Shown: piece after piece, positions 46,694-59,075 of the stretch
How positions within the stretch are numbered: the first letter of the stretch is position 1
How the letters are laid out: each line of letters opens with the position of its first letter
From: Paramarasmius palmivorus
Lineage: Eukaryota > Basidiomycota > Agaricomycetes > Agaricales > Marasmiaceae
DNA: 64,000 nucleotides
Direction of reading: 5' to 3'
NCBI GenBank assembly: GCA_037176845.1
Contig: JAYKXP010000045.1
Coordinates: 248,001-312,000 of the forward strand
The notes under the pieces: model-generated
The model's input: only the letters and a program-made list of their open reading frames with translations
Database searches by the model: none
Told to the model about the DNA's origin: nothing
Position numbers and translations under genes: made by a program

Positions 46694-48625
46694 TCAAGCG
46701 CTTCTTAGTGTCGGCTTACCTAGTGACCGCCGATGTAAACTCAACCTTGGGCTCAACCTCATGCCCATTTTCATCGACCGCTTTCCGAATATCGAACGTT
46801 GACAAGATACGCGCAATGTTGAAGAACAATGAGTCTTCGGCGAATTGCGCACCTGGAGAGCACTGTTAGATACAAGGCAGATGACTGCTGGACAACTACA
46901 CTTACCTGGACAGACTCGTCTTCCGAAGCCGAACACAAACTTTCGAGAGTCAGGTTCTGGTGTTTCGCGAAGATATCGAGTTGGGTCGAAAGTCTCTGGG
47001 TCCTTGTACACCTCAGGGTCATGAGTGATCGCCCTGGACAACGGTATATCAGCATCTGGCACGGATTTGACGTTGAGATAGTAAGAAATTACCAGATATT
47101 AGCATATACAGTAGCACCACCAGGAATGCGGTAGCCCATATACTCGTCTTCCTTTGTTACTCGATGAGGTACACCTACATGATGAGGTCAATTGACGGAT
47201 ACAAGCCGAAGCGAAGGTAGCAAAGACGCATACCAAGCGGCGCCGGTGGTGCCCAACGCATCACCTCGTTAATAAGAGCATTTACATATGGAAGATTCTT
47301 GCGATCGTCGAGAACTGGCAAACGTTCTTGTCCTACAACGTTGTGTAGTTCTTCTTGCGCCCGCTTTTGCACGTCCGGATACAGCGACATCATCAAGAAG
47401 AACGATGTCATCACCGAGACGGTCTAGCTAGAGGTATAAGCCAGAACTCGGATGACTTGGGTAGTAGTGTTCTGACCGTATCGGCGCCACCGACATACAG
47501 CGCCGAGCTGCACCATCGTACAATATCTTCCTGCTCCTCAGATAGGCTTCCGTCTGTTCCGTCTTGTGCACTTTCAAGTTGTATCGAGGTGAAAGAGGGG
47601 AGAAAGTTTCCGGACGCCTAAAGAAAGCGGCTTAAAACAGCTTGCTCGGGTGCCTTGTTTGGGAGGTTAGGTGTCACATACAATCTGCTCCTTCGCCCAC
47701 GCATGAGGGTACTTGTCGATCGGGTCCATTTTCTCGCGATATTCTTTGGCTTTGAGATGGAAACCTCCGCCTGGAAACCAGCTAGGTATGAATCGAACTA
47801 GGAAAATAGTCAATGGCACAATCGACGCATAAGGCTAAACGGCTCACGAAGAGGAAAGGTATCAACAAGCCAACGTCCGGGTCTCACTATCTCCGCCTGG
47901 AGCTCGAAGGATTTCTGTATTAGAGATACCAAATAGTCATCTTCCGCTTGAACGCTCCAACCATAAGCAAATGTTAGGATCATTGATCCGGCAATCCTAT
48001 CCAACTGAAGTCAGAAGATGCAATCAATCTCGCATGAAGATGGATACTTGCCGTCTAGCATGTGCAACAAACTTCTCCGGCTCTTGTTGCAAAAGGCGCA
48101 AAAACAAAAGCGAGTCTCTATCCTGAATTGCCCTATATCTAGCTGCTGCGTCTTTCGTACCGAGCGCTGAACGCAGGAGTGTTCGGTATTTTCGGAACCT
48201 TGGGTGATGGGAAGGTATGTTGAATACAGCCAACTTGCGCCCGATGAGTTCCATATACATCCAAACAATGGGACGATCTGAATATGTCAGGGACCTCGAC
48301 TCGAGAAGATCGAGAGCGGCTTTCGCAGTGTTCAATATGATTATATGCTTCGTGAAAACTCGAAGGTGGATAATAGGTCCTATAGGACGGTCAGAGTTGC
48401 CTAAACTGCGAGAACGATGGGTTTCATACCATATTGACTGGTCCAGCTGGCATACGTTTTCCATGGTTCCCCTATGGGAAGCTGGTGGATGTTTCCAGAC
48501 AATAATTTCTGAGGTGGGCCAGGTGGGAGAGGGTGTGGTTTTCGATACCAAGTCAAAAGAGCCAAAACCAGAAGCAGCAAAAGCAACGCTGAACCGGAAC
48601 TATAACTAGTGAGCCAGAGTGGCAT
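46694..48625 (-). CDS. Cytochrome P450 monooxygenase
   Basis: A microsomal haem-thiolate oxygenase, separate from the tandem pair at 20-24 kb. The anchor [16 protein letters not shown] precedes [21 protein letters not shown]. Later exons give [49 protein letters not shown], the I-helix [15 protein letters not shown], the K-helix [13 protein letters not shown] (ExxR), [20 protein letters not shown] and the haem loop [10 protein letters not shown]. An intron follows VCPGK and the last exon reads [20 protein letters not shown] to EFTSAVTR. The protein ends slightly short of usual length. It is likely an O-methylsterigmatocystin-oxidoreductase-like P450 of unknown substrate. The tail exon is less certain than the rest. 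Confidence 0.85.
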
Positions 48626-49892
48626 GGTGGTAGGTGGTGGTGGTGATCAAGCTTCGCATTCCCCCCACTTGGATTTCAGGAAGCCAATGATGTGGGTCAA
48701 TCGTAGGGCTTTGTTGGGTCCAAAACTGAACCAAAAAAAGAGAACGTCGAGATTCGATAGCTGTGAACACGTGTTATGTTAGTAGCACGTGTTCTGGCAA
48801 AATGCCGGCAAACTACTGGCAAATCGCTCTTGAGTCTTTACACCCATCCCACCTAGTTTGTCGGTCTATCTTTGTTTTCGCTGTCCAATCGACTTCAACA
48901 AAATCTCTTCCGGTCTGTGGGATTGATGCTTGTCAATTTCATTCTCGCTATTCATCATAGTACCGTCCTCTACTCCATGGTCCGCATTCACACCTCGATG
49001 GCTACTACGCTGGTTTAATCGGATTGACGTTGTAACCACTCTAGGAAGGTGCGTTGTGCTTGCTTGGTTGGGTGGCGGTGCAGCTGTAAAGTTCGTAGAT
49101 GTATGCTTTGATGATGATTTCTGACGGAATGACTCAAGAACCGAATTAACACCTACATCTTTCATAGTTCCGGTCAAGCCGTTCTCCACTCCATGCATAT
49201 TTGGATATCCATTTCACTGGACGTATCAAGAACTTTCGAGTGGTGCGTCAAGCTACCACATGCTTTGACGACGTCGACTCCAATCATGGACATAGCCCGC
49301 TACATCTTTTCGAACCTGAACCTGTTCGCAATACCCTTGCGTCATATTCACAAAGGTATCTTTCGAGGCAGCATGCATTTGCATGGGTTACGTCGTGATG
49401 TTACTCCCTGAATCCAGAGGAATTGATAGCGCCTTCTGTGTGCCTGGTTTCATTTGTTCATCAAGGCAGTGATAGACAAGGGACTCGGAGACAGCTCGAT
49501 GGGTACCTCTAGATAAAGCATCTAGCAAGTAGTGAGCAGCAACGTTCGCGGCGAACTTTCATTTTTGACATGCCAGGCCGCGTTGCGGGCGAACATCTCG
49601 CATCTTTGACATGCCTTGCGAAGCGTCTCTGATGTGCCTTATCAGGAGGTATCCAGCGAGTGATTTTACATGGACAAGGCAGTACCATGGTTCACACTTT
49701 ACATGTCGGGAAATGCTGTTTTGACCTCATCACTCCGCACTCCTGTTTTAACTGGAATACACTGCATGCATGATGAAGAGTTTGGTGATCATTCAACTAC
49801 GATCATCATATAGTATATTCATCACATTCATCTGACCTACATGTATCCGTGTATTTATATCGACCTAGTATACCTATACTACAGTACAGTAG
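48626..49892. other. Intergenic region
   Basis: There is no supportable gene. A short direct repeat around TTTGACATGCC occurs twice at about 49565 and 49602. Confidence 0.45.
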
Positions 49893-51846
49893 ATGGCAGT
49901 TCCCACTTGCTTTATCGACGTTAACATCGCCCAGGTTGCCAACGCAACATTTATCGGTATGTTCCGCCATTGCGATTTCGTCCTTGTACGCACTTATGAT
50001 TGCATCTAGGTATGGGAATTTCGACGTTGTAAGGATCGATCCACCTCACTATCCGAAAGGTAATTAATAAATTTTTAGCCTTTCCGGGGTGGTTGTCGTA
50101 CAGGCATTCTCATACTTACAGGATAACAATGATAAATGGCTTCTTCGTCTCACTGTGAGTGCGCGCTACTCGTCAAATCACACGTCACTAATGTCAATGG
50201 TCCAAGGTTATGCTCATAATGTATGTGTCCCCAAAGTGATTCTATTTTCAGCTCTTAATTTGAGATCATTCCTAGCTTGATGGATCTTGCTGTCACGATC
50301 TCCGTCAACATGTTCATACATTACTACTTAGTGAGCTTTATATGGCACTGAACATCGTTCTTGAGACTAATTTGCCACCAGGTAACACACTTTGGAGACT
50401 TATCGAGATTGGTACCTCACATTGAAAGTAATCGGTGAGCACAGTCTGGCATGGCTTAACACAAGCTCAATGAATAGCACAGATTCATTACGTTTGAGGT
50501 GATCCTTGGAGTTACAGTGATTTTCCTGTTTGTATCTGTACGGTTTCAACGGCTCAAGCTAACAGCACTATTTGTAGGGTTGAGATTTTCTTTGCCAGCC
50601 ATGTCTATCTGCGTAAGTCCAAGTAGTTTTATAGCCCATTCCAATTTTCATTTATTGCTATTGTATAGTCAGGCGAACCCATTGGGGCGTATCTTTTTTT
50701 ATAGTGAGCCTAGGAGGTTGCATTGTAATCTACCCCGAGTCTGACTACCCCAAGGTTGTTTGCGCGTTGGCTGCATACGGTCAGCATTCCAAAAGGTCTC
50801 CTTTTTATTGCATAGTACCTGACTCCGAGTCTTTTCTCCCAGCTTTGGCTATAGGCAAGTGGAAAACATATCTGTCGCCAGGAACGCTCAAATAAACGAG
50901 ACCGTAGCTGGCAGCGCAAAGCAGTTCATTGATCCATATATAAATTTCGACCGTCGGTCTAAGGTACTCGTCTGGGACCCCTTTACCTGCAAAGAATCTT
51001 GGTTAACAAGCAACTGCACAGATTGATTTCGGTTTGGGTGGTTCTCTGAGCGCTGTTTCTGACATTGTTGTCACTTGTGCTTTGTTATATTCCTTTCAAC
51101 AATCGAGGACAGGGTTCAGAAAGTCAGTCCCCAAAATCTTGCCACTGTCGTGGAGGTGTTGATAGACTCCCTTCAGAACCGACTCCATGCTCCAAACGCT
51201 CTTCAGGTACACATTCACACGGGGCATACTGGTTACCGTCTTCCAAATCATCTACGTGGTGCTATTCCTGGCAAAGAACGATTCACTAGAATGGTAGGCA
51301 TTGATTTCGAATGTTACACTTACCGACCTTGACGGGACGTATTTAGGGCCGTCTTCCAGATGGCACTGATTAAAATATACGTGATAACCATGCGTAAGCT
51401 GACCCCAACTTATGCTTTCGATTTCTCTGCTCATTTATGATTACTCTCCATTGCCGCGTGGGTTTGCAATTGCAGTTGCTATGTATGTACCACTTACCTC
51501 TCGTGGAGGCAAGACTGTCACTAAATACGAGATTAGGTTAAACAGTCGCAAGAGTATCCGCGCCAACCATGGTGGCGTTGTCACTGTTTCCGGATTCGGG
51601 ACTAGTGTCGAGGAGAATACCACCGCCAGAGGTATAAACGACAGTTCCATTGCTCCAATGGAAGACTCCGAGGAACGTCGCAACGGAACCTACCAGTTGA
51701 AGGAGTACCCGCAAGACAACCCGGTATGAGCGACCTTTTATATTCGCTTTCTCTTACGAAGTTGCCTCTCTCAGAACCAGAACCAATCGCGTCAACCAAC
51801 AACAGTGTATATCACTCGCTTGGAGGAAACTCACGATGCAGTATAA
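49893..51846 (+). CDS. DUF6534-type membrane protein, copy 1
   Basis: A multi-exon gene of a family common in Agaricomycetes with seven hydrophobic helices. Recognisable segments are VANATFIG, a helix with VVVVQAFSYLQDNNDKWLLR, LMDLAVTISVNMFIHYY, GGSAKQFIDPYINFDRRSK-like text (here AGSAKQFIDPYINFDRRSK), IDFGLGGSLSAVSDIVVT, TDSMLQTLFRYTFTRGILVT, VFQIIYVVLFLAKNDSLEW and a cytosolic tail LNSRKSIRANHGG...RNGTYQLKEY. The last exon ends VYITRLEETHDAV. The role is unknown. Splice phases checked in the C-terminal half are consistent. It is paired with copy 2 at 55.4 kb. Confidence 0.7.
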
Positions 51847-52066
51847 CGTATGATGCCTTATAATTGACGCAAGGGTCGTTTACAGCTTGAAATCTCCCAA
51901 GGCATTTAGGATACACGATGATGTCAATCATACACGTTCAATTATTTCTGTGGCTTATTTAGTGAAGATTGGAGAGAACCGCATTCATTACCGGGAATTG
52001 TACAGTATGATATACAACCATTATTTGTCATATCTCTGATGTATTTATCAAACCAAGCTCAGGCTC

Positions 52067-53572
52067 TCATCGTTGTCCGTACGCTTTGGTTTCGTATTTG
52101 CCTGTTCGGACTTTTCGTCAGCTATGACCTATTGTTTGCGACGCTCAACGACTTACCAACTCCAACGATGACATTCTGAGGTTCTTGAGGCTTGTGATCA
52201 AGATAATTCTCTAGAATGGTCTTTGTGCCAGCGGCATAGCGAGCTTGCGCATCAAGGGTAGTGCCCGAATAGTGAGGAACCATTCCATTGCCACCGCCAA
52301 GAGGGTTCTTCATCGTACGCCAGATATGATCCTTCGGTGCCGGCTGAACATTCCATACATCACCTTTCGGAGTACGATGAGAACGCGCATTAACGAGAAG
52401 ACGAACCACTTACCAGCGTAACCTGAGATCTGCCCACTCGCAAGAGCACGAGCAATAGCATCTTTATCGCAGATAGCACCACGAGCTGTGTTGACGATCC
52501 ATGCGCCAGGTTTGAACTTGGATAAGAGCTGGTCGTTGATCAACCCCTTGGTGCCTTCGTGTAAGGGTGCGTTTACGGTGACGACGTCACATTGGGAGAC
52601 GAATTCCTGTATCGCTTGTTAGTGAGTACCTAATCATGACGAATGGCCTAAAGATAACATACCTCAAGGTTTTCAACCCGACGTGCCTTCAAATCCTTCT
52701 CAGTGTTTGCTGGCAGAGAAGTGTAGTCATAGTAGAGATGCTCCTTGGTGTTGAATGGTACCAATCGCTCGAGGATGCGACGACCGATTCGGCCAGCCCC
52801 GATAGTACCGACAACCTTTCCTTCCAAGTCATATGCCTGACGAGCAATATCGGAGACTTGCCATTCACCACGTTCGATCATCTGGGTATTATCATAAGTA
52901 CATGTGAGCATGGGTTTTTGGGGACGCTCACCTCATGAGCAGGTACAAAGTTGCGAACAAGGAGGAGCATGCTCATAACGGCGTGCTCTGCGACCGAAGT
53001 GACGTTTGAGCCGGAGACTTCAAGAACTTGGATGTTGTGATCGACCGCGGCATCTAGATCGATGTGGTCGGAGCCAACGCCAGCAGTAATACAGACTTTG
53101 AGGTTCTTGGCCTGTGAAATGCGAATTGTCAGAAAAAGGAAGTTTCTAGGCTTAGTTGAGAACCGTACCTTTTGGATCATCTCCCGGGTGAGATAGCCAG
53201 GATGGAACGGTGTCGTGATCAAGACTTCGGCCTATGATTGGACATGTATGAAAAGGCTGAACAGCGCAGAGATCCTTGTGTGAACTTACATCTTCAATAT
53301 GCTTATGGAAATCGCTGTCTGGGCCTTCTTTGCTGCTGGACACTAAACTTGATATTAGTATCGAGTGTACGAAGCGGTTGAATGAGGCGCACCAATATAT
53401 TCGTGTCCACGCGCCTTCAACCATTCAGCTAAGCCGAGCTATGAAGAGGGCGACATCAGCCTGGTTCCTATGAGGATATGGAGATACGCACCTTATTCTC
53501 GACAGTTCCCAGTAAACGTGGCTCCTGTTGAGCAGCTTTAAATCCGTTGTAGAGGATGGCGAGGACCTTCAT
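52067..53572 (-). CDS. FDH: NAD-dependent formate dehydrogenase
   Basis: It oxidises formate to CO2 with reduction of NAD. It belongs to the D-2-hydroxyacid dehydrogenase superfamily and is cytosolic, with no targeting signal seen. The start [19 protein letters not shown] is standard. Family blocks follow in order: [35 protein letters not shown], nucleotide-binding [32 protein letters not shown], and the catalytic-histidine block [17 protein letters not shown] last small exon, after an intron at about 52103-52157, ends [10 protein letters not shown]. At least six introns are present. No lesion is seen. It lies between two membrane-protein gene copies, with no evident functional link. In wood- or litter-decaying fungi the enzyme disposes of formate from oxalate breakdown. 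Confidence 0.92.
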
Positions 53573-53660
53573 GTTGTTCTAGTCTGGGTGATTTATTGGT
53601 TGGTGTAGAGTTGAAGAAGTGTGAACGAGTTATAATGTCGAGAGTCATTCCCCGGAATCC

Positions 53661-53668
53661 TTTTTATA
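53661..53668 (-). promoter_or_regulatory. TATA-like element of the formate dehydrogenase gene
   Basis: Minus-strand TATAAAAA lies about 90 nt upstream of the start codon. Confidence 0.5.
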
Positions 53669-54483
53669 TCGCTATCCTCGTACATATCCAGCCGTCCTCG
53701 TCCGCAGAAGAGCTTGTCTTGAAAATGGACATCGATGTAATGAGTTATTTTTGGCTACCACAAAAGCGCAGGTTCCGAAATTGTCCAGTCTTCGATCTCG
53801 GTTTAGATTTGTGCCCTTCGGAACGACTCGGATTCTACAAAGGGTATGTGAGCGGTGGTGAACGGAGACTGGGAAAAGTCACAAACTTCCGACACCAGTT
53901 CGGCTACTCTTCAGGATTCCTCCGATAATGCGAAGCAGCTTCTTCCGAGGGTTTGAGCCATTTTCAGTCGCAGTGCGAAACTGTGCGAAAGGGCTCCTTT
54001 AGAGAAGTGTCACGCTTGTGACAGGAAATGAAAGTCACATGCTTGGCGTTTCCTTTCTGAAACCACCACGTTCCGTTCCGGCCAGGTTTGGACCTACCCT
54101 GTCTGACAATGTTCGTGAGCTCAGTATACGTTTTTCTAGGGCTGCAGCGGTGCAGGAAGCCTACCAAAGCCTGATAATGGCTCGAAAGTCAAGAGTGAAG
54201 ACGCGGTCGCAATAGCTGATTTTGTCGGGCTGATATGTGTTTGCTCTTGCCAGGAACTTTTCACAATTCACCTACCCGTTTGCACCGCTGGTTCACGGAA
54301 GGCAAGAACGGCCATAGTAATTGCTCAAATTACCTCCACAATTACTATCCATTGTTAGAACGCGTAATGACATGTGAAAGTCACTCACAGTTCAGTTCAC
54401 GTCTGAGTGATGGGCTGCCCTTTCATATCAGCATCGCACGACTCTCATGATGTTATGACATCTCATGCCATTCGTTTTCCAGG

Positions 54484-54690
54484 TTGAACAGACGTTGCCG
54501 GAGCATACGTGCTAATTATAGTGGCGTAATATCCGTCACGGATATCGTGCGGACTGAATTCGGCGATATCAGGGAGGTCCACGAGAACTTTGTGGTGCCT
54601 CATGAGAGTGGAAGAAAGCTTGTCGCACGAAATGGAAAGCTTCTTGGCGTTTCGATGGTTGTTCGAACAATCCCATTCTGAAGGTAATGA
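54484..54690 (+). pseudogene. Relict C-terminal exon of a third DUF6534 gene
   Basis: The text RRCRSIRANYSGVISVTDIV, then GDIREVHENFVVPHE, matches the tail exons of the two flanking copies (SRKSIRANNSGVLTISEI and DSRAIHDNFIVPMDITEE). The preceding acceptor-like site (TTTTCCAG) is kept. None of the upstream transmembrane exons is recognisable, and the end is shortened. It is therefore a truncated copy. Flanking sequence 53573-54483 and 54691-55388 shows no gene, although a minus-strand frame at 54887-54600 is open. Confidence 0.65.
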
Positions 54691-55388
54691 CTCTCAACCA
54701 GCCCCGTACGAAACCTACGATATCGTGCAGCTATGCGCATGCCGAAGATAGGTGAGCTCGGACTCGGAGGCGTGCACTTGCCGGTATAACTGTCCTGTTG
54801 ACCACAATCAGCATGGTTCGCCACGAGAACTTTCAAGACATACTGTCGCATATTGTAGGCTTTTATGCCTGAAATTTTTGGGAGCAACCTATAATACGAA
54901 AGGATGGTAGTGCCGCGCAGGGAGCCTAGAACATTTGGGATTTAAAAAGTGAGTGCCTGTTTGTCGCATGTTGGTCGACACTTCTGGATGACAGCTGCAG
55001 ATCAGTGGAACTTGGGCGGAAATGCTTGAATGGCGACGGTTGACACATATTCTCCGTGAATCCCCGTTTCCCTTCAAATGCTATATGGCCATCTCCCCGC
55101 TGACTCTTAACTGCAGGAGCATCCGAGGTATCTTAATTGCCATACAATCCGCAATCCGAGCACTAGTTCAAGGTAAGCTCAGGATCTTCGCCTGAGGAAA
55201 GCAGTTCTGAGTAAATCTTCTATCACTCAGAATTATGGTCATTTGACTGATCTGAGATGCCAGAACGCTGTTGCGAACATCTATCAGGCCATGATGATCA
55301 TGAGAACTTCGTAATTGCTAGGTGAATATAAAGTCATGGCTATCCCCTTCGCGAGTCGCAGCCCTTTGTACCGGCACTGAACCTGACC
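54691..55388. other. Intergenic region
   Basis: There is no supportable gene. It separates the relic exon from the start of copy 2. Confidence 0.4.
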
Positions 55389-57370
55389 ATGGCGCAACCC
55401 AGAGTGCTTCAACAGGCATTGCCTGCTGGCGTTATCGACATCGACATATCTCAAGTTGGCAACGCAGCCTTTTTCGGTATGTTCTGGGTGGCTGGTCCTT
55501 TACTAGTTGTATGCTCATCATTTGTGAACTAGGCATGGCAATTTCAACGTTGTAAGAGTTAACGCCAAAAGACTTATCTGAAGATGGCTCACAAGGCTGA
55601 AGCCTTTCCGGGGTGGTTGTGGTGCAAACGTTCTCCTATATGCATTCTAATAATGACAAATGGCTTTTCCGCCTCACTGTGAGTACGGTACTGTCAATTG
55701 GTCCGCGAAAGGCTAAATCGGACTTGGCAAGGTCGTGTTTATGATGTGAGCGGCCCTTTCAATGTCATTCGAGCTGAATCTCTATTCTGATCTCATTCTT
55801 AGTCTCATGGACTTCGCGGTTACGATCTTCAATAATATGTTCGTGCATTACTTCGCGGTCAGTTCCGTGTCATATGGTCGTGAGTTTGGGACCAAGTTCT
55901 CGCTAGATAACACATTTCGGAAATGTATCGAAGCTTATGCCCTACATCGAACGAAACTCGTAAGTGTTGAGCCTGCCTCTATATTGTATGCGCTGATTTC
56001 ATGGTATAGTTTTATCACACTCGAGCTGCTTCTTGGAGTCACGGTGGTATTCATGTCCGTATTCATTCATGTCTTACATCCATCTATCTCATTGACACAT
56101 GCCAATGTCTTCGCTCACAGGGTCGAGCTTTTCTTTGCTAGCCATGTGTATCTACGTAAGTTATGGAAGCAGGGACTGATGGATATTCTTCATTGACCCT
56201 CCTTGATGAGTAGTCAAACGGACACATTGGAGCGTGCCTTTCTTCATAGTGAGTAACGAGTACACTACTGCGGACACCATTGAGCTCAAACGCTTTAGGC
56301 CCTTTGTGCTTTAGCTGCATACGGTAAGTCTCTTCGAATTTTCGCTCCACCTAGCGTGTCTTCTGATCCTCGTTCTCAGCTCTGGCCATAGGCAAGTTGA
56401 AGATACGTTTTCCCGAGCACTGATAACGTGATACCAATGCGTTTCTAGCTGGCGGCGCAAAGCAATTCATGGACCCATACTTAACCTTTGATCGTCGCTC
56501 TCAGGTTCTTAGTTTATTCGGGCTCTCTTATATGCGGAAATTAACAGTGTCTCACACAGATTGACTTTGGTTTAGGTGGTTCTTTGAGTGCCTTGTCTGA
56601 TATTGTCGTCACCGGCGCGTTACTGTGGTCATTTCAACAGTCGAAAACTGGATTCAGAAAGTCAGCTCGTTCATACTCTCTCCTATGAGCGCCTGATTAA
56701 TCTGCGTTCAGAACCGACTCAATGCTACAAACGCTCTTCAAGTACACGGTTACCAGGGGTGCACTCGTTACCGTATTCCAGATTGTGTATGTTGCGGTGT
56801 TTCTTGCAAGGACGGACAAGTTGGAATGGTACGTAACAACAAGACGAGCTCTCATGACGGACATCATTAACATGCAATTACACCTAGGCCTGCCTTTCAA
56901 CTCATGTTGAGCAAGATATATGTTATCACAATGCGTACGCTAGCTCTCAGGTTATCCTTAGTTCCTCTACTCATCTGCATCACAATCGCGACGCCACATA
57001 GTTGCCATGTAAGCCATGACCGAGCTAATGGCCCTCGCTATTTTCTAACAGAGATTTGGCGTTAGGTTGAACAGCCGCAAGAGCATCAGGGCTAATAACA
57101 GCGGCGTGCTGACAATTTCGGAGATTGGAGCTAGTCTAGGTGACAGCAGGGCTATTCATGATAACTTTATCGTTCCGATGGATATCACAGAGGAGCGTCC
57201 CAATGGGTCTTATCAGCTGAAGGAATACCCACAGGGAAACCCTGTATGAGCTCTTCATATTCCTTATCTAAGTGCCTAACCGTCGTCTCCCGCAGGCATA
57301 TAACCACTCCGGCTCTCAACCAACCATGGTATATATCACTCGTATCGAGGAAACTCACAATGTAGTATGA
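55389..57370 (+). CDS. DUF6534-type membrane protein, copy 2
   Basis: A paralogue of the gene at 49.9-51.8 kb with the same exon order. It starts MAQPRVLQQALPAGVIDI, then VGNAAFFGMAISTL, VVVVQTFSYMHSNNDKWLFR, LMDFAVTIFNNMFVHYF, GGAKQFMDPYLTFDRRSQ, IDFGLGGSLSALSDIVVT, TDSMLQTLFKYTVTRGALVT, FQIVYVAVFLARTDKLEW and LNSRKSIRANNSGVLT. The last exon ends VYITRIEETHNVV. Seven hydrophobic helices are predicted, with a cytosolic Ser/Asp-rich tail. The two copies are clearly related in sequence and in intron positions, for example the intron right before TDSMLQTLF. The function of the family is unknown. Some middle exons (55.86-56.2 kb) are less certain. Confidence 0.7.
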
Positions 57371-57500
57371 TATACCTGGGCCGTACGTGTCCGTGTATTC
57401 AACGCAATATTAAATCTACATTACATCCGTCATGGTATCATCCGAGCATGATATACTCTAATCATCTAAAACAGATACAAAAACTTCCGGCAACTCAAGA

Positions 57501-59075
57501 CTACCAGAATCGCGTACTCAAGTACGTTTTACCATCCACCAGCCTTTTATGCACGATATTACTCGTGAAAGACGACCACTAGCGTTCACATCATGAGGAC
57601 ATACTCCGGAAAGCAGAAGAAAGAACACGCACTCCATTGCCAATGAATATCGCCGCGCGTCGACCCAGCTCCATGTCGATTGCCATATTGACATCTGTCT
57701 GCTCAGCATTGAGCTCTAGATCCTTGCTCGTCACAATTGTAGACCACCCATCCTCAGCGAGCCTCTTCTTCATCGACTCTAGCCAATCCCCTTTCGCGTT
57801 CGTGAGCAGATACATCGTATCCAACACGACATCCGATGCTGAAGCGACAGACCGTACATACGTATCCCGGGCTTCTCGGACCTTCTCGAGGATGGCGTCG
57901 GCCTCAGGGAAGCATCTGTCAAAGTACGCTTGTTTGTATTCGTCCGACATGTATTCGAGATGTCTTGGAACGGAAAACTTGTCCTTGAAATCAGGGAGAA
58001 GATTCCAGCTGTAGAACGTCGTGTTGTACGACGCTAACATCTCGCATGCATCCTTGTAGTCTCCCCGGCGAATATGAAGGGCCATAACTCGCGAGAACGT
58101 ATCTCTTGGCCATGTTTCGGCTCCTCCTGCTCCTCCCAACGTTCTCGATCCTCTAGGGAAGAATAAGTACTCGCTGGCATCCACCCCCGACTTGACAACT
58201 GGAGAGGCATCCAGTAATCTCGATACGGGTGATTTCATGAACGGTTCCCAGAGCGAGAGTACCCTATCTGAGCCCCATAGCCAAAGGTCGAAGACCTGAG
58301 GGAAGTCATCAACACCCCATTCTTTAGGACCGACAACTTCCACGCAATTCGCCGTCTCGTCTTTGAGCACCTGTGCCCAGTGATTGAGGATGTCGATACC
58401 TGACTTGTACCATACCGCAGGTTTGACATCGAGAGTGCTGATGATTTTCCGTCTCTCCGGTGGACAGACGATGTTAAAAAAGCGTTCCGAGACCGAGCGC
58501 GGTGCGGGATCATGAGGCTCCCAAGGACCACCGGCTGCAGGACCCGATATGAGGGCGTTCAGCGGTGTCACAGGTGGTGAGCTGCGGAATTGGGATTTAG
58601 GCCACGAATAGTAGTCTTCTTTCCAGTAATAGTCTTGGAATACATATGCGCGTTCTGAGATGTAAGCCAAATGCGCATTCATCAGTCTATGAAAATGGTC
58701 AGGCAATTTGAATGATAGGAACGGTGATCGGCACACGCACACTTCGTTTAGAACGTTGTTCCATCCCAACTGCTTCACCTGATTCGAAAAGCGTACGAAT
58801 CTGCCTGTGTTGCCCTCTGGAAAGGGTAGCTCTAGGTTATGTTGAGGTAAATTATCCTCCCACTTTCGCAACCTCTCCCATGTTGGAGGTTCCGGCGGTC
58901 GCCGTTCTGGTTCGACTGTTCCGCTAAACTCTTCGGATCCTTGAAACGGTATGTAATTGATAACGCCGGAAAGAGGGGAATATGTTGTAGATGTGGTGAG
59001 AAAGAGGAGTACAGCCGTGCAGACGAGGAAAAGGGCAAGGAATTGGACGCGTCTGGTTGAACGAAGGCCGGCCAT
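57501..59075 (-). CDS. O-fucosyltransferase-like type II membrane glycosyltransferase A
   Basis: A probable Golgi-type enzyme with a short cytosolic N terminus and one signal anchor (FLALFLVCTAVLLFLTT), followed by a lumenal domain. The motif ALHIRRGDY matches the HxRRGDY loop of GDP-fucose-dependent O-fucosyltransferases, and QTDVNMAIDMELGRRAAIFI with GNG near the end fits the donor-binding region. One short intron inside the first exon block (about 58686-58742) keeps the frame open and inserts about 19 residues if unspliced. The end is completed by a last exon (SSFTSNIVHKRLVDGKTYL), giving a stop at 57501. The acceptor is unknown. It is paired head-to-head with paralogue B. Confidence 0.65.

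Noticed and set aside
20000..48625. A secondary-metabolite gene cluster made of P450s, DUF1772 protein and prenyltransferase
   Set aside because: They are spread over 28 kb between a chitin synthase, tRNA and unrelated genes, and there is no core synthase (polyketide, peptide or terpene).
51090..51190. An apparent frameshift in DUF6534 copy 1 after RTGFRK
   Set aside because: An intron ending at CTTCAG restores TDSMLQTLF, and copy 2 has the same intron.
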